In this document: positions 1 to 8,300 of the stretch, piece by piece
Numbering within the stretch: position 1 is the stretch's first letter
How the letters are laid out: every line of letters begins with the position of its first letter
Assembly (NCBI GenBank): GCA_965223045.1
Contig: CBDCVN010000013.1
Location: 5,084,001 to 5,148,000, forward strand
Direction of reading: 5' to 3'
DNA from: CBDCVN01 sp965223045
GTDB lineage: Bacteria > Deinococcota > Deinococci > Deinococcales > Trueperaceae
DNA: 64,000 bases
Made by a program: the position numbers and the translations under genes
Notes under the pieces: model-generated
Told to the model about the DNA's origin: nothing
What the model saw: the letters and a program-made list of their open reading frames with translations, nothing else
Databases searched by the model: none

Positions 1-854
1 CTGATTACCCTAAGCGTTGGGGCAAATATATATCGCAAAGTTGCTATAGGTCCAGCATACTCAGCCCCACCAAGTGAAGCCCAGTAGCCAAAATTGTCAA
101 AAACTTCAACAGCAAAAGATGATGGGCCACTACTATTTCCACCGCTACCTTTTACAGGAGTACCTTCTGACCTTAGAGCAGTTATATCAAGCAGAATATC
201 TTGACCATCTAAAAGTTTATAAACAACTTCTTTAGCTGTATGCCAAATATTCTCAACAGAGTCACCTACGGGTCTAGCTTTTGGCAAGTGTAGAACATCA
301 TCATGCTCTACAAAAGTAGCAAAGCGATAACCTTTAGTTACATACTTGCCCCTCACTAAATCCATATAGGTACCTGTTTGAACCTTGGCATAATCAGGGT
401 GGCTAGGTGAAATAGTCAAATAAAGTTGTCCGCATTTCCCCATAAAAGTACGCTTTGGCTTGATGGGATCAAGGCATAAGCCGTTCCCACCACCAACCTT
501 AGTCACAAGGGCTAATTTAGTAGCAAGCTGCATAACCCAAGCATTTGTAGCTTCTTCTTTAGGACTCCCATCTTGCACGAAACAATTAAGAACATTTCCA
601 TGGGAAGTATCAGCTCCTGCTAATACTCTACCCCCCGGACAAAAACGCTTATTAAGCATTAACTCAAAAAATAGTTCTTCATAAGCAGATTTATTTTCAT
701 CTGTTTCTGGGCTAGCCACCCAGCGTGCAACGCGACGAAACATGCTAGCAATGTTTTCATCGCTTTCTTGAAAGTACTGCCTTTTAGCAATGCTTAGAGC
801 ATTGTCATCAAAACAAGATGATTGTTTTAACTCATCAGCCACTAAACTACTCAC
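1..854 (-). CDS. nrdJ: Class II (adenosylcobalamin-dependent) ribonucleotide reductase, N-terminal part
   Basis: Reading the minus strand from a GTG at 852-854 gives about 284 open residues that run off the left edge, so the gene is 3'-truncated by the window. The start follows an AAGAGGTG Shine-Dalgarno; the ATG two bases upstream is immediately followed by TGA, which leaves GTG. The product reduces ribonucleotides to deoxyribonucleotides with cobalamin as radical generator. Visible landmarks are the segment PGGRVLAGAD, the cysteine in VLNCFVQ (expected redox-active N-terminal Cys), the glycine-rich KVGGGNGLCLD and GGNSSGPSSFAVEV, all typical of the ten-stranded barrel of class II enzymes. 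The neighbouring tRNA-Pro lies on the same strand upstream. Assignment to class II rather than class I/III rests on these motifs and on the absence of an ATP-cone at the N terminus; the C terminus is not visible. Confidence 0.85.
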   Translation of the reverse strand, partial: MSSLVADELKQSSCFDDNALSIAKRQYFQESDENIASMFRRVARWVASPETDENKSAYEELFFELMLNKRFCPGGRVLAGADTSHGNVLNCFVQDGSPKEEATNAWVMQLATKLALVTKVGGGNGLCLDPIKPKRTFMGKCGQLYLTISPSHPDYAKVQTGTYMDLVRGKYVTKGYRFATFVEHDDVLHLPKARPVGDSVENIWHTAKEVVYKLLDGQDILLDITALRSEGTPVKGSGGNSSGPSSFAVEVFDNFGYWASLGGAEYAGPIATLRYIFAPTLRVI

Positions 855-957
855 ATAACACCTCTTAGAAAGGAATCAAACCTAAAGACTAAAAAACTTG
901 GACGTGATATTACACAAAGCTATAACAAAAATTTACTGTTTCTGGTGAATTTTTCTT

Positions 958-1034
958 TGGTCGGGGTGACTGGATTTGAACCAGCGACCACTTGACCCCC
1001 AGTCAAGTGCGCTACCAGACTGCGCTACACCCCG
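958..1034 (-). tRNA. tRNA-Pro (anticodon GGG)
   Basis: The minus strand folds as a complete cloverleaf: acceptor CGGGGTG pairs with CACCCCG, the anticodon stem CTTGA/TCAAG closes a CTGGGGG loop whose anticodon is GGG, and the T arm reads GCTGG-TTCAAAT-CCAGT. The discriminator is A and a CCA end is encoded at 958-960. It decodes CCC/CCU proline codons. It sits between the ribonucleotide reductase gene and the nuclease-ParA gene, all on the minus strand. Confidence 0.95.
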
Positions 1035-1096
1035 TTAGGTGTTAGCTAGTCAGTTTACTAAGACATCAATTTAATGTCAATAGTTAGATTGGCTGT

Positions 1097-2263
1097 TTAG
1101 CTATAAACCGCTGATGCTTTTTGACGCACAATTTCAGTGTGCTGCTCGAGGTAATCTAATAGGGTTAAAAAATCTTCTTTGGGGTGACATCTACCTCCAA
1201 TAGGAGTAAATGCTAAGTTGCCTTCTTCACCAGTGTATAAGTGATATCCCCAGTAAAATAGTTGCTTGCTATTGCGAATAGCACAGCTATCTGGATCAAT
1301 AAAGTTAAACTTGTGGTCTTGCTTGCTTAAATCAGCAAAAAGTTTTTTATAGTGCTCTTTTAGAACATTAGTTTTTTGTCCGCTACCACCATAATAGTTG
1401 TTAATGAGTACATAAAGTACAGCTTGCTGGTTTAACTGGCGAATCTGTTTTAGAGTTGAAAGGATAACATGTCCATTTTTGTTAATCCCTAATGGATTAA
1501 GGGTAGTTGGGACAAGACAATAATTAAGTCTTTGCATCATTTCAGGAGGATTACGCTCAAAATCTGGCGAACAGTCACAGATGACTATCTTTGCAGGACT
1601 ATCAACTTCTTCTTCCCATTCTTCGAAGCTCGAGACACTAACTATATTTCCTGCATCTAATTTACTACCTTTAACATAAACCCCTTCTGGCAAAAGAGCT
1701 TTTAGATTCTGCTGAGGATCTAAATCAATAAGTGCAACTTCATAACCAATAAGTGCAAAAGCACCAGCTAAGTGTGCACTAACTGTAGTCTTGCCAACGC
1801 CACCCTTAGCAGTGAACATACCAATATAAGTTCTGCCATCAGTATGTTTTTCTACGGTTACTAAATTACCTTCAGGTTTTTTATGCGTTTCTAGCTTTTG
1901 AGGGTAAACCCAGTTTAGGGTACCTTGCTTAAAAGTACCAATATTTAAACGGCTGTCATCCATTTGTTTAGCAAAGGTTATAGCAGGCTTTGAAAATCCA
2001 TTAGCCGAAATAAAATACCCTCCTGTAAAATTAAATAAATTAGCTTTTGGTGAATCAAGATAGTCTACAAATTTTTTGATGTGAGGAGTAGGAATACTAC
2101 GACGGAAGTTTTTAATTTGCACAGCTACTGTATCTTTCTCACGCTTTAAAACGAGATCAAAGTCAGGATTATTCTTTCTAGAAACGCCAACTTGCCAACC
2201 TTCTTTTTGAAGAGCTTTAGCTATAGCACGCTCAAAATCTTGGGAACTCTCATATTCTGGCAT
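1097..2263 (-). CDS. Mrr-like restriction-endonuclease-fold domain fused to a ParA/MinD-type ATPase
   Basis: The 388-residue product has two domains. The first (about 1-110) looks like the Mrr/restriction endonuclease fold: Asp36 in NPDFDLVL followed by VAVQIK, i.e. a D-x12-QxK catalytic pattern, with the Gln-x-Lys variant common in Mrr enzymes. The second (about 145-385) is a ParA-like P-loop ATPase with deviant Walker A KGGVGKTT, the A-prime ALIDLDPQQN and IVICDCSPDF as Walker B. I start at the ATG at 2261-2263 because it has AAAGGA just upstream; a TTG 13 codons earlier (2302) has no ribosome binding site. Function is unknown: the architecture suggests an ATP-governed DNA-cleaving or DNA-positioning protein, perhaps defensive. 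There is no ParB or parS-like partner nearby. Domain calls are firm for ParA, fairly firm for Mrr. Confidence 0.75.
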   Translation of the reverse strand: MPEYESSQDFERAIAKALQKEGWQVGVSRKNNPDFDLVLKREKDTVAVQIKNFRRSIPTPHIKKFVDYLDSPKANLFNFTGGYFISANGFSKPAITFAKQMDDSRLNIGTFKQGTLNWVYPQKLETHKKPEGNLVTVEKHTDGRTYIGMFTAKGGVGKTTVSAHLAGAFALIGYEVALIDLDPQQNLKALLPEGVYVKGSKLDAGNIVSVSSFEEWEEEVDSPAKIVICDCSPDFERNPPEMMQRLNYCLVPTTLNPLGINKNGHVILSTLKQIRQLNQQAVLYVLINNYYGGSGQKTNVLKEHYKKLFADLSKQDHKFNFIDPDSCAIRNSKQLFYWGYHLYTGEEGNLAFTPIGGRCHPKEDFLTLLDYLEQHTEIVRQKASAVYS

Positions 2264-2390
2264 TGTTCCTTTATGGTAAAACAATAGGGCAACTTTGTGC
2301 AATTATTTTAGTTTTTATCCATAAATTAAATATCTTTCTTGCTAGGCTTTAGGCTAAGAAATAAGAACAATTTCCAATTCTCTATCAAAT

Positions 2391-2518
2391 TTGGGTAGGT
2401 GAGACAAAAGATAAACAAGCAGTGCAGAAGAAATTGGGAAAACTTTCTGTGGTGCTTTTTCAATTAAACCCAAGAGTATTTAGTAGAGATTTTAGAAGAA
2501 GCTTTACAATTTTTTGAC
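2391..2518 (+). pseudogene. Internally deleted fragment of a SARP-like regulator gene
   Basis: Bases 2391-2468 are nearly identical to 12522-12594 of the intact regulator at 12390-14585 (same GETKDKQAVQKKLGKLS coding stretch), and 2469-2518 match about 13020-13070 (the TQEYLAELSEEALQ region). About 425 bases between these two parts are missing, the junction falling in a short A run present at both edges. The reading frame is destroyed. This is a relic of a second copy of that regulator, or of a duplication that was mostly deleted. Confidence 0.8.
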
Positions 2519-2522
2519 CCAA

Positions 2523-2636
2523 GCTGGGATTTCACTCGAGCTAGGCCCAGCCTCTGTTTCTGAAATTGTAATTAATCCTTTAGGAAGTGCTCGAGTAATC
2601 AATCATAAAAAACCTCAAGTGCATTATGCTCGCTGA
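2523..2636 (+). pseudogene. Possible C-terminal remnant of a pilin-like protein
   Basis: An open frame of 37 codons without a start ends in TGA. It reads SEIVINPLGSARVINHK and ends in a short basic tail. The phrase IVINPLGSARV resembles the C-terminal strand of GspH/FimT-type pseudopilins, but the match is short and I hold it loosely. Two CTCGAG sites within it suggest it is native rather than IS-derived DNA. Confidence 0.25.
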
Positions 2637-2677
2637 GATTCCTTGTCATATTTTTCGAGATAGCATGTCTACTGAAG

Positions 2678-2683
2678 TATAGT
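2678..2683 (+). promoter_or_regulatory. -10 box of a probable leaderless mRNA
   Basis: TATAGT lies 6 nt before the GTG at 2690 and no Shine-Dalgarno intervenes, so transcription should begin at or next to the start codon of the kinase gene. Confidence 0.5.
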
Positions 2684-2689
2684 AGATTG

Positions 2690-3015
2690 GTGGAGTTAAA
2701 AAAAGACAACTTTGTCAATCTGAATCTGCAAGACCTAAACCCAATTTACAAAAGCCAACGTAGCCGCGTTTACCGTGCTAAGTACCAAAATGGCAAACCA
2801 GTTGTACTGAAGCTAATGGCCCTAGATACACCTAGTGTTCACGAGTTAGCTCAACTAAAACAAGAGCACGATATTTTGGTGAAGCTTGATCACAAAGGCA
2901 TTGTTAAAAGCTATGGTGTTTCAACCGTAAATCAGCGGACTGCTTTGCTGCTAGAAGATTTTGGAGGCAACTCTCTAACACAAATATTAACCCAGAGAAC
3001 TTTGAGTTTTAGACT
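2690..3015 (+). pseudogene. Trifunctional Ser/Thr kinase-ATPase-histidine kinase gene, 5' segment (kinase N-lobe)
   Basis: This is the first of three pieces of one large gene (2690-9326). It encodes about 108 residues of a protein kinase N-lobe with the invariant lysine in PVVLKLMAL and the hinge LLLEDFGGNSL, after which an IS5-type element interrupts it at 3016. GTG at 2690 is chosen because TATAGT lies 6 nt upstream; TTG at 2687 is the alternative. The family (kinase, AAA-type ATPase, GAF and histidine kinase in one chain) is common in cyanobacteria and myxobacteria, and there is normally full length near 1,700 residues. Excising the IS with one copy of its ACT repeat does not restore frame with the next piece: a one-base shift remains, so the kinase was damaged by more than the insertion. 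Confidence 0.75.
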
Positions 3016-3994
3016 TGTTCTGAAATAAGGAATTAGGCAATAAGGCAGTTCCATAAACCAGCACAAACTCCTACTACATCGTCAACAAATCCCTTAATAC
3101 GATTCCTAAAAGCATACACAAGAATCTTGAAACGCTTCATTCCTCCAATGGCATTCTCAACATATACACGTATCTTGCTCACTGCTTGGTTGTGAGCCTT
3201 CTGCTCTTTACTAAGCTTGGGATTAGGGTTGGCTTTGCTCTTCCTAGGTCTCTTATGAGGTATTGCAACATCTGCTCCTTCATAATCTTTCTCGATTCCT
3301 TGATATCCTAAATCTACTGCCACTTTAATATCCTCAAACCACTCCTCCTCAGGTGGAAATTCTTCCTTTAGCATTGCATAGTCATGGTTCCGTCCTCCAA
3401 AGGTTTGTCCCACAAACAAAATTACCTTCTCCTTGCTGCTTATCACTGTGTTTTTCTGCGTGTGGTTACCCTGTTTGCCACTGTATAACTCCTGTTGCAT
3501 TTCATCATCCTTTGGGCGTTGATGTTCTCGCTCTGTAACATCAATCAGTATTTCGTCAAGTCCCTCAAAAGCTGCTTTGAAATCCTCTATGTTTTCAAAC
3601 TCTCTAGCTGGCATATATCCCAAACCACTTAGAGTTTTCGCCATTATTGGTGTAAGACGTTGTACCCAAGCATGGGCATTAGATCGTGATAAATCAAATT
3701 TCTCCGCTAGAACATCAAACGTTGGGTAAAGTCTAAGGTAGTAAAGAATAAAGCACAGTTTTATATTGACTGTACTTAGTTTACTGTTTCTTCCTCCTCC
3801 TGGCTTACGATGTACTTTCCCTGCTTCTAGAGCCTTTTCATAACGTTGCTTTTCATGGTCTTCTAAAGCTTTAGCAAATGCAGGTTCTAGTTCCTCTACT
3901 TTCTTTTCGCTCAATCCTGTTATACTTCTTACTTGTCGGTCATCTCTTGGTAGTAACATTCCTTTATTTTGACCGATTTATTTATTTCAGAACA
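3016..3994 (-). mobile_element. IS5-family element (ISL2-like), 979 bp
   Basis: Perfect 13-bp terminal inverted repeats TGTTCTGAAATAA (3016-3028) and TTATTTCAGAACA (3982-3994) bound the element, and the 3-bp sequence ACT is repeated at 3013-3015 and 3995-3997 as target duplication. The single transposase gene fills almost the entire element. A 3-bp duplication beginning with A fits the ISL2 group of the IS5 family. It splits the kinase domain of the large signalling gene. No CTCGAG occurs within it, in contrast to the flanking host genes. Confidence 0.9.
3033..3959 (-). CDS. IS5-family transposase (HTH_Tnp_4 plus DDE_Tnp_4)
   Basis: The 308-residue protein is the transposase of the element at 3016-3994 and appears full length. 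The N-terminal third carries a helix-turn-helix recognisable as NIKLCFILYYLR followed by DVLAEKFDLSRSNAHAWVQR. The catalytic part has the DDE-type segments EILIDVTEREHQRP, KVAVDLGYQGIE and the C-terminal VYVENAIGGMKRF, matching the DDE_Tnp_4 superfamily. ATG at 3957-3959 lies close to the inner edge of the right inverted repeat. The gene is antisense to the kinase gene it interrupts. It looks active: intact frame, perfect ends, and a clean target duplication. Confidence 0.9.
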   Translation of the reverse strand: MLLPRDDRQVRSITGLSEKKVEELEPAFAKALEDHEKQRYEKALEAGKVHRKPGGGRNSKLSTVNIKLCFILYYLRLYPTFDVLAEKFDLSRSNAHAWVQRLTPIMAKTLSGLGYMPAREFENIEDFKAAFEGLDEILIDVTEREHQRPKDDEMQQELYSGKQGNHTQKNTVISSKEKVILFVGQTFGGRNHDYAMLKEEFPPEEEWFEDIKVAVDLGYQGIEKDYEGADVAIPHKRPRKSKANPNPKLSKEQKAHNQAVSKIRVYVENAIGGMKRFKILVYAFRNRIKGFVDDVVGVCAGLWNCLIA

Positions 3995-3996
3995 AC

Positions 3997-4843
3997 TCTA
4001 TTGAAGAGACATTAACTATTGCTATCAAAGTTTGTGAAGCCTTGGGAGTTTTGCACCAAAACAATGTTATTCATAAGGATGTTAACCCTAGCAACATTGT
4101 CTTTAATGAAGCTAGCAATGAAGTAAAGATCATAGATTTCAACATGGCGACTACTTTAAACCAAGAGATCGTAGAATTTAAAAGCCTGAACGTACTAGAA
4201 GGTACTTTACCTTACATATCTCCTGAGCAAACAGGGCGAATGAACCGATCTGTTGATTACCGAAGTGATTTATATTCTTTTGGAGCAACACTTTATCATT
4301 TATTTACTGGAGAATTACCCTTTGAGGCCAAAGGTGAAATAGGTTTTGTCCATGCCCATATTGCTAAAGAGCCCTTACTTCCTGATAAGGTTAACCAAAA
4401 GTTACCTGTTATCTTGTCTACAATAATCCTAAAACTATTAGCCAAGAATGCTGAGGATAGATACCAGTCAGCACTAGGTTTACAAAAAGACCTAGAAAGA
4501 TGCTTAGAGCAGTGGCAGGAAACAAAAGATATCAATACTTTTGCTATAGCCGAAAACGATGTGCCTAATAAATTTCTCTTGTCACAAAAACTGTACGGTA
4601 GAGAAGTAGAAGTTAAAAAACTACTAGATTCATTTGAACGAGTTCATCAAATTGGACAAGCTGAGGTCTTGCTTGTCACAGGCCACGCAGGTGTTGGCAA
4701 AACTACTCTAGTACAAGAAGTTCATAAACCTATAATTGAAAGTAAAGGCTATTTTATAAGTGGTAAATTTGACCAGTTACAACGTGATGTTCCCTATAGA
4801 GCTTTGATCCAAGCATTTGAATCTCTTACCAAACAACTATTAA
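3997..4843 (+). pseudogene. Trifunctional kinase gene, middle segment (kinase C-lobe and start of ATPase)
   Basis: The segment continues the kinase: catalytic loop VIHKDVNPSNIV, the metal-binding motif as IIDFNMAT (DFN instead of DFG), then the family signature YISPEQTGRMNRS and YSFGATLYHLFTGELPF. After a linker the P-loop ATPase begins with Walker A TGHAGVGKTT and the GKFDQLQRDVPY segment characteristic of this family. The open frame ends in the mini-element inserted at 4844. The first usable ATG in frame is at 4042, which would omit the N-lobe, so any product would lack a complete kinase. Confidence 0.75.
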
Positions 4844-4945
4844 CGCAAGTTGTACCCAAAAAACGCCACTTTTGCCTCTAAAAACCCTGTTACCAAAGTC
4901 GATATCATGATTTTTTTGCTTTTTTCAAGTAGCCATAGCATATCC

Positions 4946-4975
4946 TTGACACAGCAAGGTTTTATTTTTTATAGT
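4946..4975 (+). promoter_or_regulatory. Consensus sigma-70 promoter inside the mini-element
   Basis: TTGACA at 4946-4951 and TATAGT at 4970-4975 are separated by 18 bp; the predicted transcription start lies within a few bases of the ATG at 4986, so the message is leaderless or nearly so. Confidence 0.65.
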
Positions 4976-4985
4976 ATAGCCACTG

Positions 4986-5288
4986 ATGTCTGCTACGATA
5001 AATACACATTTTAAAGTCCAGTGTATCCAAACAGGTAAGGCTGTAGGTATAATGCATGGCATCCACCTTCGGGATTATGTCCAAGGACACATACAAAAAC
5101 GTTCAGGATCATTATTAAAGAAATACAAGAAGAATTGGGGAAAAGGTCAGGCACTTGCGAGGGTAGCTAAAACACTTAACCTGACGGCCAGAAGTGGAAT
5201 TAGGACTGGTGAAATGTTCATTTGCTGGAACACTGTTCCAAACGGAGGGCAGAAATATGCTCTAGGCCTGATGGGGGTCAGTGTGTAG
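4986..5288 (+). CDS. Small basic protein of the mini-element, unrecognised
   Basis: A 100-residue frame starts with ATG right after a consensus promoter and occupies most of the mini-element. It is rich in lysine and arginine (HIQKRSGSLLKKYKKNWGK) with three scattered cysteines and no visible membrane segment or signal peptide. I do not recognise the family. The opening MSATINTHFKVQ and the following basic region distantly recall the N terminus of plasmid mobilisation/recombination proteins, but this is only an impression. Its position inside a precisely inserted element suggests either a DNA-binding factor for mobility or cargo; it is short for a transposase, so movement may need help in trans. 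Confidence 0.5.
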   Translation: MSATINTHFKVQCIQTGKAVGIMHGIHLRDYVQGHIQKRSGSLLKKYKKNWGKGQALARVAKTLNLTARSGIRTGEMFICWNTVPNGGQKYALGLMGVSV

Positions 5289-5366
5289 CCATTTTTTATA
5301 AATTTTAATTTTGCCCTAAAACCTCAAACAGCACGAGATTTTGGGGGTCAAAACCCCTACTTTTTG

Positions 5367-8300
5367 ATGACAAAATGCGTATTAAGTGAAAGTACACAGG
5401 AAATAGCTAATTGGAGGGAAAAACTACTAAAGGTTTTAGAGATAAATGCAGGAGTTATTACTGAGATAATACCCAGCTTAGAAAGTATTATAGGTCAACA
5501 ACCTGAAGTAATTAAGTTACCACCTGAGCAAACAAAGAATCGCTTTAGCATTACGTTTCAGAATTTTATTAGAGTATTAGCACAACCAGAACATCCTCTA
5601 ACTATATTTTTAGATGATTTGCAATGGGCAGATGAGGCTTCACTAGCTATAATTGAGCAAATTTACCTTCGCAGTGATGATAAATCCTTACTTCTTATAG
5701 CTGCTTATCGTGACAACGAAACTAGTCCTACCCATAGTCTAAGTAGCACATTAAAACAAGTTGAAGAAAATGGGGCTATCATTCATTCTGTTGATTTAAA
5801 ACCCTTAAGGGTTGAAGATCTAGAGTTAATGTTGGTAGATGCTTTATACACAACAAAAGCAGAAACTAAATCTTTAGCAAAACTTTTAGAGAAGAAGACG
5901 CAAGGTAATCCTTATTTTGTGGGTGAGTTTCTTAAAGAGCTTTATGTAAAAGGAGTTTTTTACTTTGCGAATGGTTCATGGCAGTGGGACACCCATCAAA
6001 TAGAAAAGCTGGGATTTACGGACAACATTATAGAGCTAATGGTTAGCAAGGTTGAAGCTTTACCCACAGACACAAAAAATTTACTAACTAAAGCTGCTTG
6101 TATTGGTTCTACCTTTGACTTAACAACCTTAGCCACAGTAACTGAAAAAGACGAAGAAGAGATTTTACTGAATTTACAAGCTGCTCTCATACAGGATCTA
6201 CTCTTAAAACGAAAAGATTTATACACCTTTGCCCATGACCGTGTGCAACAAGCTGCTTATGCTTTGATCCCTGAAGATGCCAAACAAAGCGTTCACTTAG
6301 AGATAGGTAAACATTTGCTAACAGCGACTTCAGAAAAAGGATTAGACGAGAACATCTTCAGTATAGTCGACCAGATGAATACTGGCCTAGTATTAATTAC
6401 TGTACAGCAAGAAAAGGATCAGTTAGCTGAACTTAACCTAATAGCGGGTAAGAGGGCTAAAGCTTCTGCTGCTTACCAGCCTGCATTAACTTACTTAAAG
6501 ACAGCGTTACAACTTCTTGGCAGTGATTTTTGGTCTAGGCAATATCAACTAACCCTTAGAATACATGAAGAGGCTGCTGAAGTTGCTGATATTAGCGAAG
6601 ATTATGAACTAGTTGACTTTTTATTCGATGCCGTTAACAGTAATGCTAAAACCCCTTTAGACAAAGTTAAGGTTTACATAACCCAAATGTTTGTTTTAAC
6701 AAGACAAGGTAAGTTGCAAAAAGCCATTAGCAACGCTCTAGCTATTTTAAAACAATTGGGTTTTAACTTGCCGACGCAACCCAACCGTCTTCAGGTTATG
6801 AAAGCCACTTTGAAAATGTGCCTGATATTATTAGGTAGAAATATAAATCAACTATCTGGCTTGCCAACAGCAAGCAACCCTAAGACCATTGCTGTAATGA
6901 ACATTTGCGACTCTTTACATCCTATTTTTGGTGTTAGTGAGGTAAAAAACTTTCCCCTCTGGTTAATTGTGATACAAAAGCAAATAGCGATGCAACTTAA
7001 GTATGGTAATCACTCACCTGTTTCCTATGCAGCATTTGCACTTGTGTTGATTTTAAAAAATAGAATCAAAATAGGGCATCAATTTTCAAAGTTAGCTCTT
7101 GATTTAGACTTGCAGTTTCAACGTAACGATGAGGCTCACTATAACATAAACCATGTTGTTTATGGCCTCTTAGCTCCTTCACAAGCACACATTGCACAAG
7201 CAATATCAAAACTTGAGCAAAATTATAGTTCTGCAATTCAAAATGGGTATATTAATGCTGCTGCTGGATCTTTAGGATTGGGATTTTTTTACAGGTTTTT
7301 TATTGGCGAGAGTCTTAGTCGTCTAGAGCATGATTTACAGCTAGTGAATACACCTACACAATTAGGACTTAATTCATTTTGTGAGAATGAATTTTTTAGA
7401 AGTTTTCGTAATGTAACCTTACAAGTTGCTTTCAACCTTCAGTACCTTCCTGATAATCCTTCGTTGCTAAGAGGAAAGTTTTTTGATGAGGACCAAGAAA
7501 ACTTATTGAGGGGGCAACCTTCTAATTTTCTAAGCTTGCTTATAATTTTTAAGTTAATGCTTACCTATACTTTTGGTGAGTATCATCAAGGTATAGCTCT
7601 TGTTAAAACTTTTGAAAAATTTATTGAAAGATTCCCTGCTCCAGTCCCTCTTGCTGTAGGGAATTTCTATTCATCTCTTACAAGATTAGCATTTTCCGAA
7701 GGAAATAGAAGTCTTAAGTTTCTTTTTGAAGTTAGCAAAACCCAAAAGAGAATGAGGAATTGGGTTAAATATGCCCCGATGAATTATTTGCACAAGTGGC
7801 ACTTGATAGAAGCAGAGAGGTACCGAGTTTTGGGCAAAGATACTAGAGCTTGGCATCATTATAAAGAAGCAATTAAAGGGGCTCGAGCCCAAAACTACGT
7901 TAATGATGAAGCTCTTGCATTAGAACTCACAGCCAAGTTCTTTCTTAAAAAAGATGACGAAAAACTAGCAGGACACTACATGCGTGAATCATACGGTGCT
8001 TACACCCGTTGGGGAGCAGTTGCTAAACTTAAGCAACTAGAAGAAAAATACCCACAGCTACTGGTAGAACCTTTCAGTTTAAAAGTAGGTTTGGCAGCTA
8101 ACAAAATCAACAATTACCATGAAAGCACCAGAACAGCACATAGTAAATTAGATATATCTAGCCTAATGCAGGCATCACAAGCTCTTTCTAGCGAGCTTAA
8201 GCTTAATACTTTGTTGGCTAATCTTATGAAAACTTTACTTGAAAACGCTGGAGCACAACAGGGTTTATTACTTTTGCCAAAAGGGAAGAATAATACTTGG

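Larger units (their letters stand above)
2264..2689. other. Non-coding stretch with decayed gene fragments
   Basis: No intact gene is present. The left part is AT-rich and featureless; from 2391 onward it carries the two gene remnants listed separately, and it ends in the TATAGT -10 box at 2678-2683 that serves the disrupted kinase gene. Confidence 0.6.
4844..5379 (+). mobile_element. 536-bp mini-element with one small gene, unknown family
   Basis: The host sequence TATTAA occurs on both sides (4838-4843 and 5380-5385). Removing the 536 bp plus one copy rejoins the host gene exactly in frame (LTKQLLSESTQEI), which fits the homologous family and proves a precise insertion. The ends form an imperfect inverted repeat: CGCAAGTTGTACCCAAAAA at the left against CGCATTTTGTCATCAAAAA read inward from the right, 14 of 19 positions equal. 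It contains a consensus promoter and a 100-codon frame but nothing I recognise as a transposase. Confidence 0.8.

Noticed and set aside
460..684. 74-codon plus-strand frame at the left end
   Set aside because: Antisense shadow of the ribonucleotide reductase gene, which is open on the minus strand with clear motifs.
1097..2302. Plasmid partition locus around the ParA-type gene
   Set aside because: No ParB gene, iterons or parS-like palindromes are seen, and the ATPase is fused to a nuclease-like domain.
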